Of a stretch of DNA of 64,000 nucleotides, positions 34,207 to 43,736 are shown in pieces. The stretch is from the NCBI RefSeq assembly GCF_016918545.1, contig NZ_JAFFQC010000008.1, positions 81,526 to 145,525 on the forward strand, read 5' to 3'. The notes beneath the pieces are model-generated. The model saw only the letters and a list, made by a program, of their open reading frames with translations. It made no database searches and had not been told where the DNA came from. The position numbers and the translations under genes are program-made. Numbering within the stretch: position 1 is the stretch's first letter; each line of letters opens with the position of its first letter. This DNA comes from Desulfobulbus alkaliphilus. Its GTDB lineage: Bacteria > Desulfobacterota > Desulfobulbia > Desulfobulbales > Desulfobulbaceae.

Positions 34207-37200
34207 ATGAATCTTGAACAACTCAAACCAAATGCCATCGCATACGGGCCGGTGTTCCCTGAACCCGTGAAAATCATTGCCGTTGTTCCAATGGGAATCT
34301 CGGTTAAAGTTATCGCGGAAGGGCTGGATTCAGGCAAAGTTCATCAGCCCGTTCTTTCCCCGGAACAGATAGCGACACTCGAAGTTTCGCCGGATTCAAA
34401 GCCATACGATGGCGATTCGGAGCGTTTCCGGCTTGGGATTGAATCTATTCGTTTAGGCCTGGCATATGAGTATGACCCCTACTTCAGTCTTTCCATCGCT
34501 CGCGTAGACCCCTTACCGCACCAGCTTGAAGCCGTTTATGATTACTTTCTCAAACTCCCGCGTATCCGGTTTCTGCTCGCCGATGATCCCGGTGCCGGAA
34601 AAACCATCATGGCAGGATTACTTGTCAAAGAATTGAAAGTCCGTGGCCTGATTCGCCGTGTGCTGATCGTCACCCCCGCCAATCTTTCCTTTCAGTGGCA
34701 GCGTGAACTCAAAGATCGTTTCCGTGAGGACTTCACAGTGATCCGAAGCGACTTGCTTCGGGCCAATTATGGCGCAAATCCCTGGCAGGATATAGACCAG
34801 GTGATTACCTCCGTTTCCTGGATTTCCCGCATTGAGGATGCAAAAGACAGTCTGATGCGCAGCCACTGGGATCTAGTGATTGTCGATGAAGCACACAAAA
34901 TGAGTGCCTATGGGGAGGAAAAAAAGACGCTGGCATATCAATTGGGGGAGTCGTTGTCGCGCATGACGGACCATTATCTCTTAATGACTGCCACACCGCA
35001 CAAAGGCGATCCCAAGAACTTCTCATTATTCCTGCGGCTGCTCGATCCTGATGTATATGCCGACGTAAAGAGCCTACACCTCGCTATGGAACGTAATGAG
35101 GCGCCGTTTTATTTGCGCCGCGTCAAGGAAGCGCTGGTCACTTTCCCTGATCAAAAAACTGGAAAATCAAAGAGCCTGTTCACCAAGCGGATTGTCCACA
35201 CTGCCGGATTCGAAATAGACGACGCAGAGCTGGATTTCTACGATGCGTTAACCCAATATGTTGAAGACCAGTCCATTCGTGCGTCGGAACAGAACACGGC
35301 GGCAGCCAGGGCTGTCGGATTTACAATGGCCATGCTTCAGAGGCGTTTCGCGTCGAGCATTTATGCCGTCCGGCGCACCTTGGAACGAATGATACAGAAG
35401 CGTCGCTGGATTCTTGAGAATCCTGAAGAATACCGGCAAAAACAAATTGATAAGAAAATACCGGACGATTTCGAAGATCTGCCCGAGGACATGCAGCAAT
35501 CCGTTCTGGAAGCCGCCGAAGCAGCCGTCATTTCCATCGACCCCCAAGCCCTTCGCGATGATATCGTCGAACTCGAAAACCTGGTCGAGAAGGCGCGTGC
35601 GCTGGAAAAACGGGAAGTGGAGTCAAAACTCGTTCGCCTGAAATCCTTCCTGACCGACGAGAATTTCTTTGATGACCCTCGAATGAAGCTGCTCATATTT
35701 ACCGAACATAAAGACACACTGGACTATCTCGTGGCCGACGGCCACGATGGGCGTCCTCTCGGGAAGTTACGAGAATGGGGATTCAACGCCACGCAAATCC
35801 ATGGTGGTATGAAGATCGGCGACCGGAACACCCCTGGGACCCGTATCTATGCAGAACGAGAGTTCAGGGAGGATTGCCAGATTCTCGTGGCCACAGAGGC
35901 TGCCGGTGAGGGCATCAACCTTCAGTTCTGCTGGTACATGATCAACTACGACATCCCGTGGAACCCGAATCGACTCGAGCAGCGTATGGGGCGTATCCAT
36001 CGCTACGGTCAGGAAAAGGACTGCTATATCCAAAACTTCGTGGCGACGAACACCCGTGAAGGCCGGGTTTTCGAAAAGCTCTTTGAGCGGATTGATAAGA
36101 TCGAAGCCGATCTGGACCCGAACCGCACAGGAAAGGTCTTCAATGTCCTTGGCGACGTCTTTCCTGCCAACCAAATCGAGCGGATGCTCCGGGACATGTA
36201 TGCGCACAACCAGATGACCGAGGAACTCATTAAATCACGCATCATTGAACAGGTGGATACCGAACGCCTGCGCGAGATCACGGAATCCACGCTGGAGGGA
36301 CTGGCCAAACGAAGCCTGAACCTATCGGCCATTGTCGGAAAGTCCGAAGAGGCCAAAGAGCGCCGTCTTGTGCCGGAGGTTATGGAGGGTTTTTTTCTTG
36401 GAGCCGCACCGCTGGCCGGCGTTTCACCCAAAGCACAGCAGCAGAACCGGCACGTTTACCGTATCGGGCGTTTGCCCCGCAATCTGATGCCGCTTGCCAA
36501 TGAACTCGAGCCACAATTCGGCCGCCTGGGCAGAGAATACAAGCACATGGTCTTTGACAAAGAGGAGCTTCAGGAAGATCCAACCCTCGAGTGGGTGACA
36601 CCCGGCCATCCATTGTTTGAGTGCATCCGCGTTTTTATTGAGCGCGATGTGAGAGATTGCCATTCACGCGGCGCTGTATTCTACGATTTGCACGCATCAA
36701 ACCCCGCGCATCTGGACGTTTTCTCAGCGGAGGTGCGGGATGGGCGGGCCAATGTGCTTCACAAGCGACTGTTTGTCGTACAGACTGACGTCAACGGTCG
36801 TATGATGGTCAAGCAACCTACCATTTTCCTCGACCTGTCCCTTGCGCCCAAAGGCACCGAAATACCGGCGGGGTTGACACAGCCCGACGCTACCGCTCTG
36901 GAAATTGCTCTCCATGAACAAGCGCTGCAGCCATTACTGAAAGCGGAAATAGGTCGCCGGGAGCAGGAAACGCGTAGGATTTCCGAACATATGGAAATCA
37001 GTCTCAACGCGGTCATAGACAAGGTTCAATGCCAATTCGCCGAACTGATGAACCAGAAAGAGGCGGGCACCAATGAAATCGGCCTTGAGGGGCGTCTCAA
37101 GATGACTGAGGACCGTCTCGATGAACTGAATAATCGTCTCGAAACTCGTCGGGCCGAGCTGCTTAAGGAGCGTGAATGTACCATCAGTAACATTCACCAT

Positions 37201-37653
37201 TTCGCCTCCGCTTGGGTATTGCCGCACCCGGACCGTGAGGCTCCTGACATAAAGCCCATGGTAAGCGATCCAGAAATCGAGCGTATTGCTGTGGAAACTG
37301 TCATTGCCCACGAAGAGGCCCGTGGATGGAAGGTGCAGAGCGTTGAAAGTGAGAATCGTGGCTTCGACCTCATCTCGCGCCGGCCCCATTCCGAAGACCC
37401 GCAGACCTCTGTTGAAGTTCGATTCATCGAAGTCAAAGGCCGTTCCCACATCGGCGAGGTGGCTCTTACGACCAATGAATTTCAGACCGCCAAACGGCTC
37501 AAGGGTGATTTCTGGCTCTACGTCGTCTTCAACTGTGCCACTAATCCGGAATTGCACATCGTTCGCAATCCCACCAGGCTCGGATGGAAACCAATCGTCA
37601 GGATCGAGCATTACCATGTGGGGCCGCAGGCGATTCTGCAGGGAGAAGAGTAA
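34207..37653 (+). CDS. Snf2-type helicase with C-terminal DUF3883/nuclease-like domain
   Basis: A 1148-residue SF2 translocase. Motif I is DDPGAGKTIMAGLL (near residue 127), motif II DEAHKMSAYG (near 226), motif III LMTATPHKGD, and motifs V-VI ATEAAGEGINLQF and LEQRMGRIHRYGQ (near 575-600). A coiled-coil stretch (LDELNNRLETRRAELLKERE) precedes a C-terminal domain, residues about 1020-1145. There GFDLISRR and RFIEVKGRS give a D...ExK pattern like PD-(D/E)xK nucleases and the DUF3883 family. Helicases of this layout belong to anti-phage operons with DNA methylases. Its stop overlaps the next start (TAATG). Confidence 0.9.
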   Translation: MNLEQLKPNAIAYGPVFPEPVKIIAVVPMGISVKVIAEGLDSGKVHQPVLSPEQIATLEVSPDSKPYDGDSERFRLGIESIRLGLAYEYDPYFSLSIARVDPLPHQLEAVYDYFLKLPRIRFLLADDPGAGKTIMAGLLVKELKVRGLIRRVLIVTPANLSFQWQRELKDRFREDFTVIRSDLLRANYGANPWQDIDQVITSVSWISRIEDAKDSLMRSHWDLVIVDEAHKMSAYGEEKKTLAYQLGESLSRMTDHYLLMTATPHKGDPKNFSLFLRLLDPDVYADVKSLHLAMERNEAPFYLRRVKEALVTFPDQKTGKSKSLFTKRIVHTAGFEIDDAELDFYDALTQYVEDQSIRASEQNTAAARAVGFTMAMLQRRFASSIYAVRRTLERMIQKRRWILENPEEYRQKQIDKKIPDDFEDLPEDMQQSVLEAAEAAVISIDPQALRDDIVELENLVEKARALEKREVESKLVRLKSFLTDENFFDDPRMKLLIFTEHKDTLDYLVADGHDGRPLGKLREWGFNATQIHGGMKIGDRNTPGTRIYAEREFREDCQILVATEAAGEGINLQFCWYMINYDIPWNPNRLEQRMGRIHRYGQEKDCYIQNFVATNTREGRVFEKLFERIDKIEADLDPNRTGKVFNVLGDVFPANQIERMLRDMYAHNQMTEELIKSRIIEQVDTERLREITESTLEGLAKRSLNLSAIVGKSEEAKERRLVPEVMEGFFLGAAPLAGVSPKAQQQNRHVYRIGRLPRNLMPLANELEPQFGRLGREYKHMVFDKEELQEDPTLEWVTPGHPLFECIRVFIERDVRDCHSRGAVFYDLHASNPAHLDVFSAEVRDGRANVLHKRLFVVQTDVNGRMMVKQPTIFLDLSLAPKGTEIPAGLTQPDATALEIALHEQALQPLLKAEIGRREQETRRISEHMEISLNAVIDKVQCQFAELMNQKEAGTNEIGLEGRLKMTEDRLDELNNRLETRRAELLKERECTISNIHHFASAWVLPHPDREAPDIKPMVSDPEIERIAVETVIAHEEARGWKVQSVESENRGFDLISRRPHSEDPQTSVEVRFIEVKGRSHIGEVALTTNEFQTAKRLKGDFWLYVVFNCATNPELHIVRNPTRLGWKPIVRIEHYHVGPQAILQGEE

Positions 37654-38960
37654 TGGCAAAGCAGACTCATGAAATTCGCGACCCTGTTCATGTTTTCGTC
37701 CGTTTGAGCACAGCAGAGCGAAAGGTTCTGGATTCCAAACCACTTCAGCGATTGAGACATATACACCAACTGGCGACAACATTTTTGGTGTATCCGGGAG
37801 CGACACATAAGCGGTTTGAACATTCGCTGGGCGTTATGGAACTGGCAACCCAAGTTTATGATGTAATCACTCGGCAAGACAGGCTCCGCGAGGATGTTCG
37901 CAGTATTCTCCAGATTGGGGAGCACTTTGACATGGAGTACTGGCGCCGCGTTCTTCGAATGGCTGCGCTATGTCACGATATCGGACATTTGCCCTTTTCC
38001 CACGCAGCGGAGAAAGATTTGTTGCCGGATGGCGTAAATCATGAGCATTTCACCTGCGAAATGATCGTTGATAACGATATGGCCCCTTTATGGGACGATT
38101 TGCATGTGAAGGCTGAGCATGTGGCAAAATTGGCTGTTGGCCCAAAGGACTTGCCGGAAACCTCCTTTACGGATTGGGAGACCATTCTGGCGGAAGTCAT
38201 CACGGGCGATGCTTTTGGCGTGGACCGTATGGATTACCTATTGAGGGATTCGTTGCATACAGGAGTGGCCTACGGCCGTTTTGATCATCATCGGTTGATA
38301 GATACCCTGTCTATTTTGCCGGTTAAGCAAGACGGTTCCGTTGAACCGAAACTCGGTGTTGAAATCGGCGGCATACATGGTGCGGAGGCTTTGCTGCTGG
38401 CCAGGTATTTTATGTTTACCCAAATATATTTCCACCCGGTCAGACGTATCTATGACATCCACCTTATGGATTTTCTCAAGCAGTGGCTTAAGAACGGGAG
38501 ATTTCCAGCTAAAGCGAATAAACTCACCGAATTCACAGACAATGAAATAATGACGGGAATCCTGAAAGCATCCAGAAGTGATAAAATCAAGGGGCATTCT
38601 TATGCACGGCGGATAGCAGACCGGAGACATTTCAAACTGCTCTATGAACGCAATCCGGAAGACATCAAGAAAAATCCAAACGCTACCGAAGCCATCTTTG
38701 AAAAAGCTGTCGAAAAGTTTGGGCATGAGAATGTACGTTTGGATATCATACCGGCAAAGAGAAAAGGCTATGATTTTCCAGTTCTCACCAAGGATGATCG
38801 AATTGTTTCATCGACAATGGTATCGGAAATGTTGAGTCGGATTCCCCCCGCAGATGTTGGATATGTTTTTATCGAACCCGGACAACTTGACAATGCCAGA
38901 AAGTGGCTTGACGGGAGCCGTGAATTTATAATTTCAACTCCAGGAGAGGAGAACGAATAA
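37653..38960 (+). CDS. HD-domain phosphohydrolase (dNTPase-like)
   Basis: A 435-residue HD-superfamily enzyme of the SAMHD1/dGTPase-like group. The opening IRDPVHVFVRLSTAERKVLD and FLVYPGATHKRFEHSLGVMEL fits that group. The HD metal residues are visible as H in RFEHSLG, HD in ALCHDIGHLPFSH (near residue 107) and the final Asp in FGVDRMDYLLRDS (near 192). The fold continues through YFHPVRRIYDIHLMDFL. Such enzymes cut dNTPs or nucleotide signals and can starve phages of DNA precursors. Start 37653 shares TAATG with the helicase stop; an upstream in-frame ATG at 37584 lies inside the helicase gene. Confidence 0.88.
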   Translation: MAKQTHEIRDPVHVFVRLSTAERKVLDSKPLQRLRHIHQLATTFLVYPGATHKRFEHSLGVMELATQVYDVITRQDRLREDVRSILQIGEHFDMEYWRRVLRMAALCHDIGHLPFSHAAEKDLLPDGVNHEHFTCEMIVDNDMAPLWDDLHVKAEHVAKLAVGPKDLPETSFTDWETILAEVITGDAFGVDRMDYLLRDSLHTGVAYGRFDHHRLIDTLSILPVKQDGSVEPKLGVEIGGIHGAEALLLARYFMFTQIYFHPVRRIYDIHLMDFLKQWLKNGRFPAKANKLTEFTDNEIMTGILKASRSDKIKGHSYARRIADRRHFKLLYERNPEDIKKNPNATEAIFEKAVEKFGHENVRLDIIPAKRKGYDFPVLTKDDRIVSSTMVSEMLSRIPPADVGYVFIEPGQLDNARKWLDGSREFIISTPGEENE

Positions 38961-39505
38961 TGAAAAGACTTCAAAGAGATAGCGTACTTATATCGCTTAT
39001 TGAGGCCCTCAGGGATAGGGGTAGTTGGTGCGGTGAAACGCACATGCAAAAGATATCCTATTTTTTGCAGGAACTCTTGGAGGTGCCTCTGAGCTTCAAT
39101 TTTATCTTATACAAACACGGCCCGTATTCCTTCGATTTGAGTGACACCCTTGCGCAAATGGAAGCGGACTTTCTCATCAGGCCCGTTCCAAAAAGCCCTT
39201 ATGGACCGACAATCACGATAGAACCGACAGGTAAACGTTTCCGAGAAAAATTTCCAAAAACAAATAGAAAATACAAGGGCGCGGTTGACTTTGTTGCGAA
39301 AAAACTCGCCGAAAAAAATGTGGCGGAATTGGAACGGATTGCCACGGCAATGTATGTCACGCTAAATGAAAATAGTATCGTAGACGTGTCAAATCGTGCC
39401 GAGAAGATTCATCACCTAAAACCGCATTTATCATTAGACCAGGCGATAGAAGCGGTAAAAGAGTTTGATCAGATTAAATTTGAAGCGCAAAGAATTCAAA
39501 ATTAA
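38960..39505 (+). CDS. Panacea/DUF4065-like small protein coupled to the HD gene
   Basis: A 181-residue protein overlapping the HD gene by one base (TAATG). The N-terminal half has HMQKISYFLQELLEVPLSF and NFILYKHGPYSFDLSDTL, the arrangement of hydrophobic residues and KxGP turn seen in Panacea (SocA/DUF4065) antitoxin domains. The match is by pattern and moderate. The second half is helical and basic. If it is a Panacea-type antitoxin, its natural partner would be the HD protein with which it is translationally coupled. Confidence 0.55.
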   Translation: MKRLQRDSVLISLIEALRDRGSWCGETHMQKISYFLQELLEVPLSFNFILYKHGPYSFDLSDTLAQMEADFLIRPVPKSPYGPTITIEPTGKRFREKFPKTNRKYKGAVDFVAKKLAEKNVAELERIATAMYVTLNENSIVDVSNRAEKIHHLKPHLSLDQAIEAVKEFDQIKFEAQRIQN

Positions 39506-39515
39506 GGCTGACTCG

Positions 39516-42500
39516 ATGACCGATTATCCCAAAAGACTAATAGAAGTGGATATGCCGATCAAACGGATTTCGGTACATTCTCGGCGGGAAAAGTCGATTC
39601 GCCATGGCCACATTTCGACACTCCATATCTGGTGGGCGAGGCGGCCGTTGGCGGCGTGCCGGGCTGTGGTGTGTGCATCATTGTGGCCCGATCCGGCCGA
39701 TGACATCTGTCCGCCACGGTTTGTCGAAACAGCCAAGCGGTTGATGCATTACTGGGGCGAAAGATACCTGCAAAAATGCAGTGCCGACAGCTATCCGCGG
39801 TTCAACAAGATCGCCAGGACACCAGGCTGCCTGGATGATGGGATGGAGTTGCGCAAGGCGTTGCTTGATTTCATTGCCGACTTTGCCGACTGGGATAACT
39901 CGACCAGCGCCGAATACCTGGCCGTTGCCCGGACCCTGACTGTTGCGGCGCATGACGCTCTGGAAAATTCGGATACCTTTTCCCTTCCCGAATCCATAAG
40001 TATTGAAAGTCTCAATGACGCCATCAGGGATGCGCCTCGACCGTTGCTCGTCGATCCGTTTGCCGGAGGTGGCGCGATTCCCCTTGAAGGTTTGCGCTGC
40101 GGAGCTGATGCCTTTGCCAGCGACCTGAATCCCGTGGCGGTTTTGCTTAATAAAGTCGTACTTGAATATATCCCCAAGTACGGCCAGCGACTGGCTAACG
40201 AAGTCGAAAAGTGGGGCAAGTGGATCAAAGAAAAGGCAGAGGAGGAACTGGCCGAATGCTATCCGAAGGACGAAGATGGCGCGACGCCGATTGCCTATCT
40301 CTGGGCACGGACGATTACCTGCGAAGGCCCCGGCTGTGGTGCGGAAGTGCCGCTGATGCGTTCCCTCTGGCTGGCGAAGAAGGGGGCCAGGTCGGTTGCT
40401 GTGCAAATTGTGCCGAGGCCCGATGAGAAACGCTGCGATTTTGTCATCATCCGGAAAGAGAACGGGAAATGGGTTTACCAGGAAGGTGGAAATCTCGCAC
40501 GGAGCCACGGAGACACGGAGAACACCGCTCAAAAAACGCTCCGTGGCTCTGTGGCTCCGTGCGAGTCCCCTAAATTCGATGGTACGGTGGCCCGAGGTTC
40601 GGCCACCTGTCCCTGCTGCGGGTTTACCACACCCGTCAAATCGGTCCGCGCCCAACTCAAACCACGGAAAGGCGGCGCGAACGACGCCCGCATGTTCGCC
40701 GTGGTCACTACCCGGCCAAAACAAAAAGGGCGGTTTTACCGATTGTCGACCGAACGCGATCTTGAAGCTTTCTGCAAGGCCGCAGAAGAGCTTGAACGTC
40801 GAAAAGAGGCGCATTCCGGCGAACTCACTCTGGTGCCGGAGGAACGAACGCCATCACAAAGTGGGCATAGAGCTGTGTCGAGTGTCCAAATTTACGGCAT
40901 GAACCATTGGGGGGATCTCTTCACCCGTCGGCAATTGCTGGCGTTGACAACATTGGTTGGACTGGTGAAACAGATAGAGGATGAAGCGACAAAGGCTTTA
41001 CTAACATGTTTTTTTGGACGCGCTGCAGAACACAATTCTGCGCTGTGTCGCTGGAATGCTAACGGCCCGAAAATACAAGCTTCTTTCGGGCGCCAAGCCC
41101 TCCCTATGACTTGGGATTTCGCAGAATCAAACATTGTAGGGAGTTCTGTTGGTAGCATTGAGAATCTTCTTCCACTATTGGCTATCGTTTTTAAATCCAT
41201 TCTTTGCTTGGATAAACCTGGTGATGTTGAAACATGTAATGCGTTGGATAACCCACTGCCTGATGACTCTGCAGGGGCTTTCTTCACTGACCCTCCTTAT
41301 TATGATGCGATTCCTTATGCAGAACTTTCTGATTTTTTCTATGTTTGGCAAAAACGCTGTATTGTGGCGTTGAATAACCAGAATTTGACTCCCAAGAAAG
41401 AACAAGCCATTGTATGGCACCCTGGTAACATTATAGAGCGAGAATCCTTTGAAGAGAAGATGAACAAAGCCATGGCGGAGGGCCGCCGCATTTTAAAACC
41501 ATCTGGCATTGGAACCATCGTGTTTGCCCACAAATCCACTCTCGGTTGGGAAGCCCAAATGCAGGCAATGGTCGAGGCTGGATGGACAATTACCGGCTCG
41601 TGGCCCATCGACACTGAAATGGGTAGCCGTATGAATGCTATGGACACCGCGTCTCTCGCATCTTCCGTCCACCTCGTCTGCCGCCCTCGCGAAGACGAGG
41701 ACGGCAACGTAATCGAACGGATTGGCGACTGGCGGGATGTGCTTTCGGAATTGCCGGGGCGCATTGCAGCCTGGTTGCCACGTCTGGCATCTGAAGGTGT
41801 GGTGGGGGCTGACGCTATCTTTGCCTGCATAGGACCTGCTTTAGAAATCTTCTCTCGTTATTCGTCAGTTGAAAAAGCCAGTGGCGAGGTCGTGCCGTTG
41901 CGCGAATATCTGGAACAAGTCTGGGCCGAGGTGGCGCGGCAGGCCCTCAACATGATCTTTGAAGACGCTGACGTCAGCGGCTTTGAGGAGGACGCCCGAT
42001 TGACGGCCATGTGGCTATGGACCTTGCGCACCGACGCAAATGGCAATGGCGAGGACGAAGAGAAGGCCACTAGCCTGCCGGGCTATACCCTCGAATACGA
42101 TGCGGCCCGCAAGATTGCCCAAGGACTGGGCTGTCATCTGGAGAATCTGACCCACTTGGTCGAGGTTAAGGGGGATAAGGCCATGCTGCTGTCCGCAGAG
42201 TCGCGGGCGCACTATCTCTTCGGCAAAGAGGATGTCCGCACGACAGCCAAACGCAGCAAAAAAAAGGTGGGGCCGATGCAGCAAGACCTGTTCTCACTCC
42301 TGGGAGTGCCCGACGAGGAAGAATCTGCGGCGGAACGGGCTGAACTCGAGCGGCCTCCGGCGGGCAAAACCGCACTGGATCAGTTACACCAGGCGATGCT
42401 GCTATTCACGGCGGGTCGAGGCGCGGCTCTCAAGCGTTTTTTGGTGGATGACGGCATCGGCGCTAATCCGCAGTTTTGGACGCTCGCCCAGGCGCTCTCG

Positions 42501-42578
42501 GCTCTCTACCCGTCCCACACCAACGAAAAACGCTGGGTCGACGGCGTGCTGGCACGGAAAAAGGGATTGGGATTCTGA
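39516..42578 (+). CDS. DUF1156-type DNA adenine methylase with zinc ribbon
   Basis: A 1020-residue methyltransferase of the COG1743 type. DUF1156 opens it: KRLIEVDMPIKRISVHSRRE and HISTLHIWWARRPLAACRA. The AdoMet-binding motif I is DPFAGGGAIPLEG (near residue 178), the catalytic motif IV DPPYYDAIPYAELSDFF (near 592). A zinc ribbon with CEGPGCGAE and ATCPCCGFTTP lies between. Inside it is a 72-bp palindromic insertion (40494-40565) that keeps the frame. I start at ATG 39516, 10 nt after the previous stop. It probably marks self DNA for the cluster; base specificity is inferred from DPPY. Confidence 0.92.
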   Translation: MTDYPKRLIEVDMPIKRISVHSRREKSIRHGHISTLHIWWARRPLAACRAVVCASLWPDPADDICPPRFVETAKRLMHYWGERYLQKCSADSYPRFNKIARTPGCLDDGMELRKALLDFIADFADWDNSTSAEYLAVARTLTVAAHDALENSDTFSLPESISIESLNDAIRDAPRPLLVDPFAGGGAIPLEGLRCGADAFASDLNPVAVLLNKVVLEYIPKYGQRLANEVEKWGKWIKEKAEEELAECYPKDEDGATPIAYLWARTITCEGPGCGAEVPLMRSLWLAKKGARSVAVQIVPRPDEKRCDFVIIRKENGKWVYQEGGNLARSHGDTENTAQKTLRGSVAPCESPKFDGTVARGSATCPCCGFTTPVKSVRAQLKPRKGGANDARMFAVVTTRPKQKGRFYRLSTERDLEAFCKAAEELERRKEAHSGELTLVPEERTPSQSGHRAVSSVQIYGMNHWGDLFTRRQLLALTTLVGLVKQIEDEATKALLTCFFGRAAEHNSALCRWNANGPKIQASFGRQALPMTWDFAESNIVGSSVGSIENLLPLLAIVFKSILCLDKPGDVETCNALDNPLPDDSAGAFFTDPPYYDAIPYAELSDFFYVWQKRCIVALNNQNLTPKKEQAIVWHPGNIIERESFEEKMNKAMAEGRRILKPSGIGTIVFAHKSTLGWEAQMQAMVEAGWTITGSWPIDTEMGSRMNAMDTASLASSVHLVCRPREDEDGNVIERIGDWRDVLSELPGRIAAWLPRLASEGVVGADAIFACIGPALEIFSRYSSVEKASGEVVPLREYLEQVWAEVARQALNMIFEDADVSGFEEDARLTAMWLWTLRTDANGNGEDEEKATSLPGYTLEYDAARKIAQGLGCHLENLTHLVEVKGDKAMLLSAESRAHYLFGKEDVRTTAKRSKKKVGPMQQDLFSLLGVPDEEESAAERAELERPPAGKTALDQLHQAMLLFTAGRGAALKRFLVDDGIGANPQFWTLAQALSALYPSHTNEKRWVDGVLARKKGLGF
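40494..40565 (+). repeat. In-frame palindromic repeat inside the methylase gene
   Basis: A 72-bp imperfect inverted repeat with outer arms CTCGCACGGAGCC and GGCTCCGTGCGAG and inner CACGGAG / CTCCGTG blocks around an 18-nt loop. It spans 24 codons, adding roughly NLARSHGDTENT to SVAPCESP between the two zinc-ribbon Cys pairs. The CCACGGAGACACGGAG type of repeat is normally intergenic. Confidence 0.85.
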
Positions 42579-42579
42579 T

Positions 42580-42630
42580 ATGAATGAATCGACCGATCAT
42601 CAACCGATGATAAAGGAAATCGACCGATGA
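42580..42630 (+). CDS. Possible 16-residue leader peptide / 20-bp tandem duplication
   Basis: Right after the methylase stop an ATG frame encodes MNESTDHQPMIKEIDR and ends in ATGA, overlapping the next gene's start. It exists because a 20-bp unit (CAACCGATGATAAAGGAAAT) is tandemly repeated at 42601-42640, duplicating the start region of the ATPase gene out of frame. It may act in translational coupling or be a by-product of the duplication. Confidence 0.35.
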   Translation: MNESTDHQPMIKEIDR

Positions 42631-43736
42631 TAAACGAAATCTATATCGACAATTTCCGGTGCTTGACCAATTTTCGAATTGAGCCGAAAGATTTTCAACT
42701 TTGGCTTGGCGACAATGGATCGGGGAAAACATCCGTGCTTGATGCGATCCGGTGCGTTCAACGGCTGATGCGCGGCGAGCATGTAGACGATATTTTCAAG
42801 CAAAATAGCCTGACAACCTGGGATAAAAGGAAAGACCAGACATTCGGGCTCTCTCTGATGATAGAAGGAGAGGTCTACAAATATGAATTGACTGTTGAAT
42901 ATTCCGATCAGGAAGATAAGCGGCGCATCAAGCAGGAAAAATTGATCTGGAAAGATTCGCCTTTCTTTTGGTTCGATGGACAAGAGGCCCATCTTTATCG
43001 AATCAATCGGAACACCCAGAAAGCAGAAGAAGGCGCCGCTTTTCCCGCGGATTGGCGGCGGTCCGTGATTCCGACCATCGCCCAGCGTGACGACAACTTC
43101 CCTTTGATTCGGTTCAGGGAAGAACTTGAAAATGTTCTGCTGATTCACCCGGTTCCATTGGGGGTAAAAGACGCCGCTGAATCCGAATCGCGCAATCTGT
43201 CGGATCACGCCGAAAATTTTGCCCAATGGTACCGCCATCTCCTACAGGAACAACCATCCATTGGTTATCAAGCCAAACAGATTATCGATGACGTTCTTCC
43301 CGGTTTCGAACAATTAAGTCTTCGAAAATTCGGCGAATCTCGAAAATTGATGGTGACATTTCGTATCGACGACAAGGACCAAGATTTCGATTTTGCAGAT
43401 ATTTCCGACGGCCAACGTCAACTGATCGTGCTCTATACGGTGCTGGAGGCTTTGCGCGCAGGGATCTTCTCGACGGTGCTGATCGATGAGCCGGACAACT
43501 TCGTTTCGATGCGCGAAATTCAACCCTGGATTGAAAACCTCAATGACATCTGTGATGAAAAAGAAAAACAGGCTATCATTATATCTCATCACCCTGAAAT
43601 CATAAATAAAATGGCAAGAGGTTCGGAGCTGTGGTTTTCCAGGAAGTCGGGGGCGCATGTTGTGGTAAAGCCCTTCCCCAAGGTGACCGAGTTGCCGCCG
43701 GCGGAAGTTATGGCGCGGGGGTGGGAAAATGAGTAA
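42627..43736 (+). CDS. SMC/RecF-type ABC ATPase (AriA/OLD-like), nested in the cluster
   Basis: A 369-residue ATPase. Walker A GDNGSGKTSVLDAI lies at residue 29, after INEIYIDNFRCLTNF, the typical RecF/AAA_21 start. The ABC signature is ISDGQRQLIVLY, Walker B STVLIDEPDN and the H-loop IIISHHPEII. The central region (residues 70-230) is a degenerate helical insertion. Such ATPases pair with Toprim nucleases in OLD/Gabija and PARIS (AriA-AriB) systems. Its end overlaps the following Toprim-like gene by 8 nt. Confidence 0.88.
   Translation: MINEIYIDNFRCLTNFRIEPKDFQLWLGDNGSGKTSVLDAIRCVQRLMRGEHVDDIFKQNSLTTWDKRKDQTFGLSLMIEGEVYKYELTVEYSDQEDKRRIKQEKLIWKDSPFFWFDGQEAHLYRINRNTQKAEEGAAFPADWRRSVIPTIAQRDDNFPLIRFREELENVLLIHPVPLGVKDAAESESRNLSDHAENFAQWYRHLLQEQPSIGYQAKQIIDDVLPGFEQLSLRKFGESRKLMVTFRIDDKDQDFDFADISDGQRQLIVLYTVLEALRAGIFSTVLIDEPDNFVSMREIQPWIENLNDICDEKEKQAIIISHHPEIINKMARGSELWFSRKSGAHVVVKPFPKVTELPPAEVMARGWENE

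Noticed and set aside
39678..40814. 378-codon minus-strand frame opposite the DUF1156 methylase
   Set aside because: The plus-strand frame has conserved methylase motifs throughout; no domain on the other strand.
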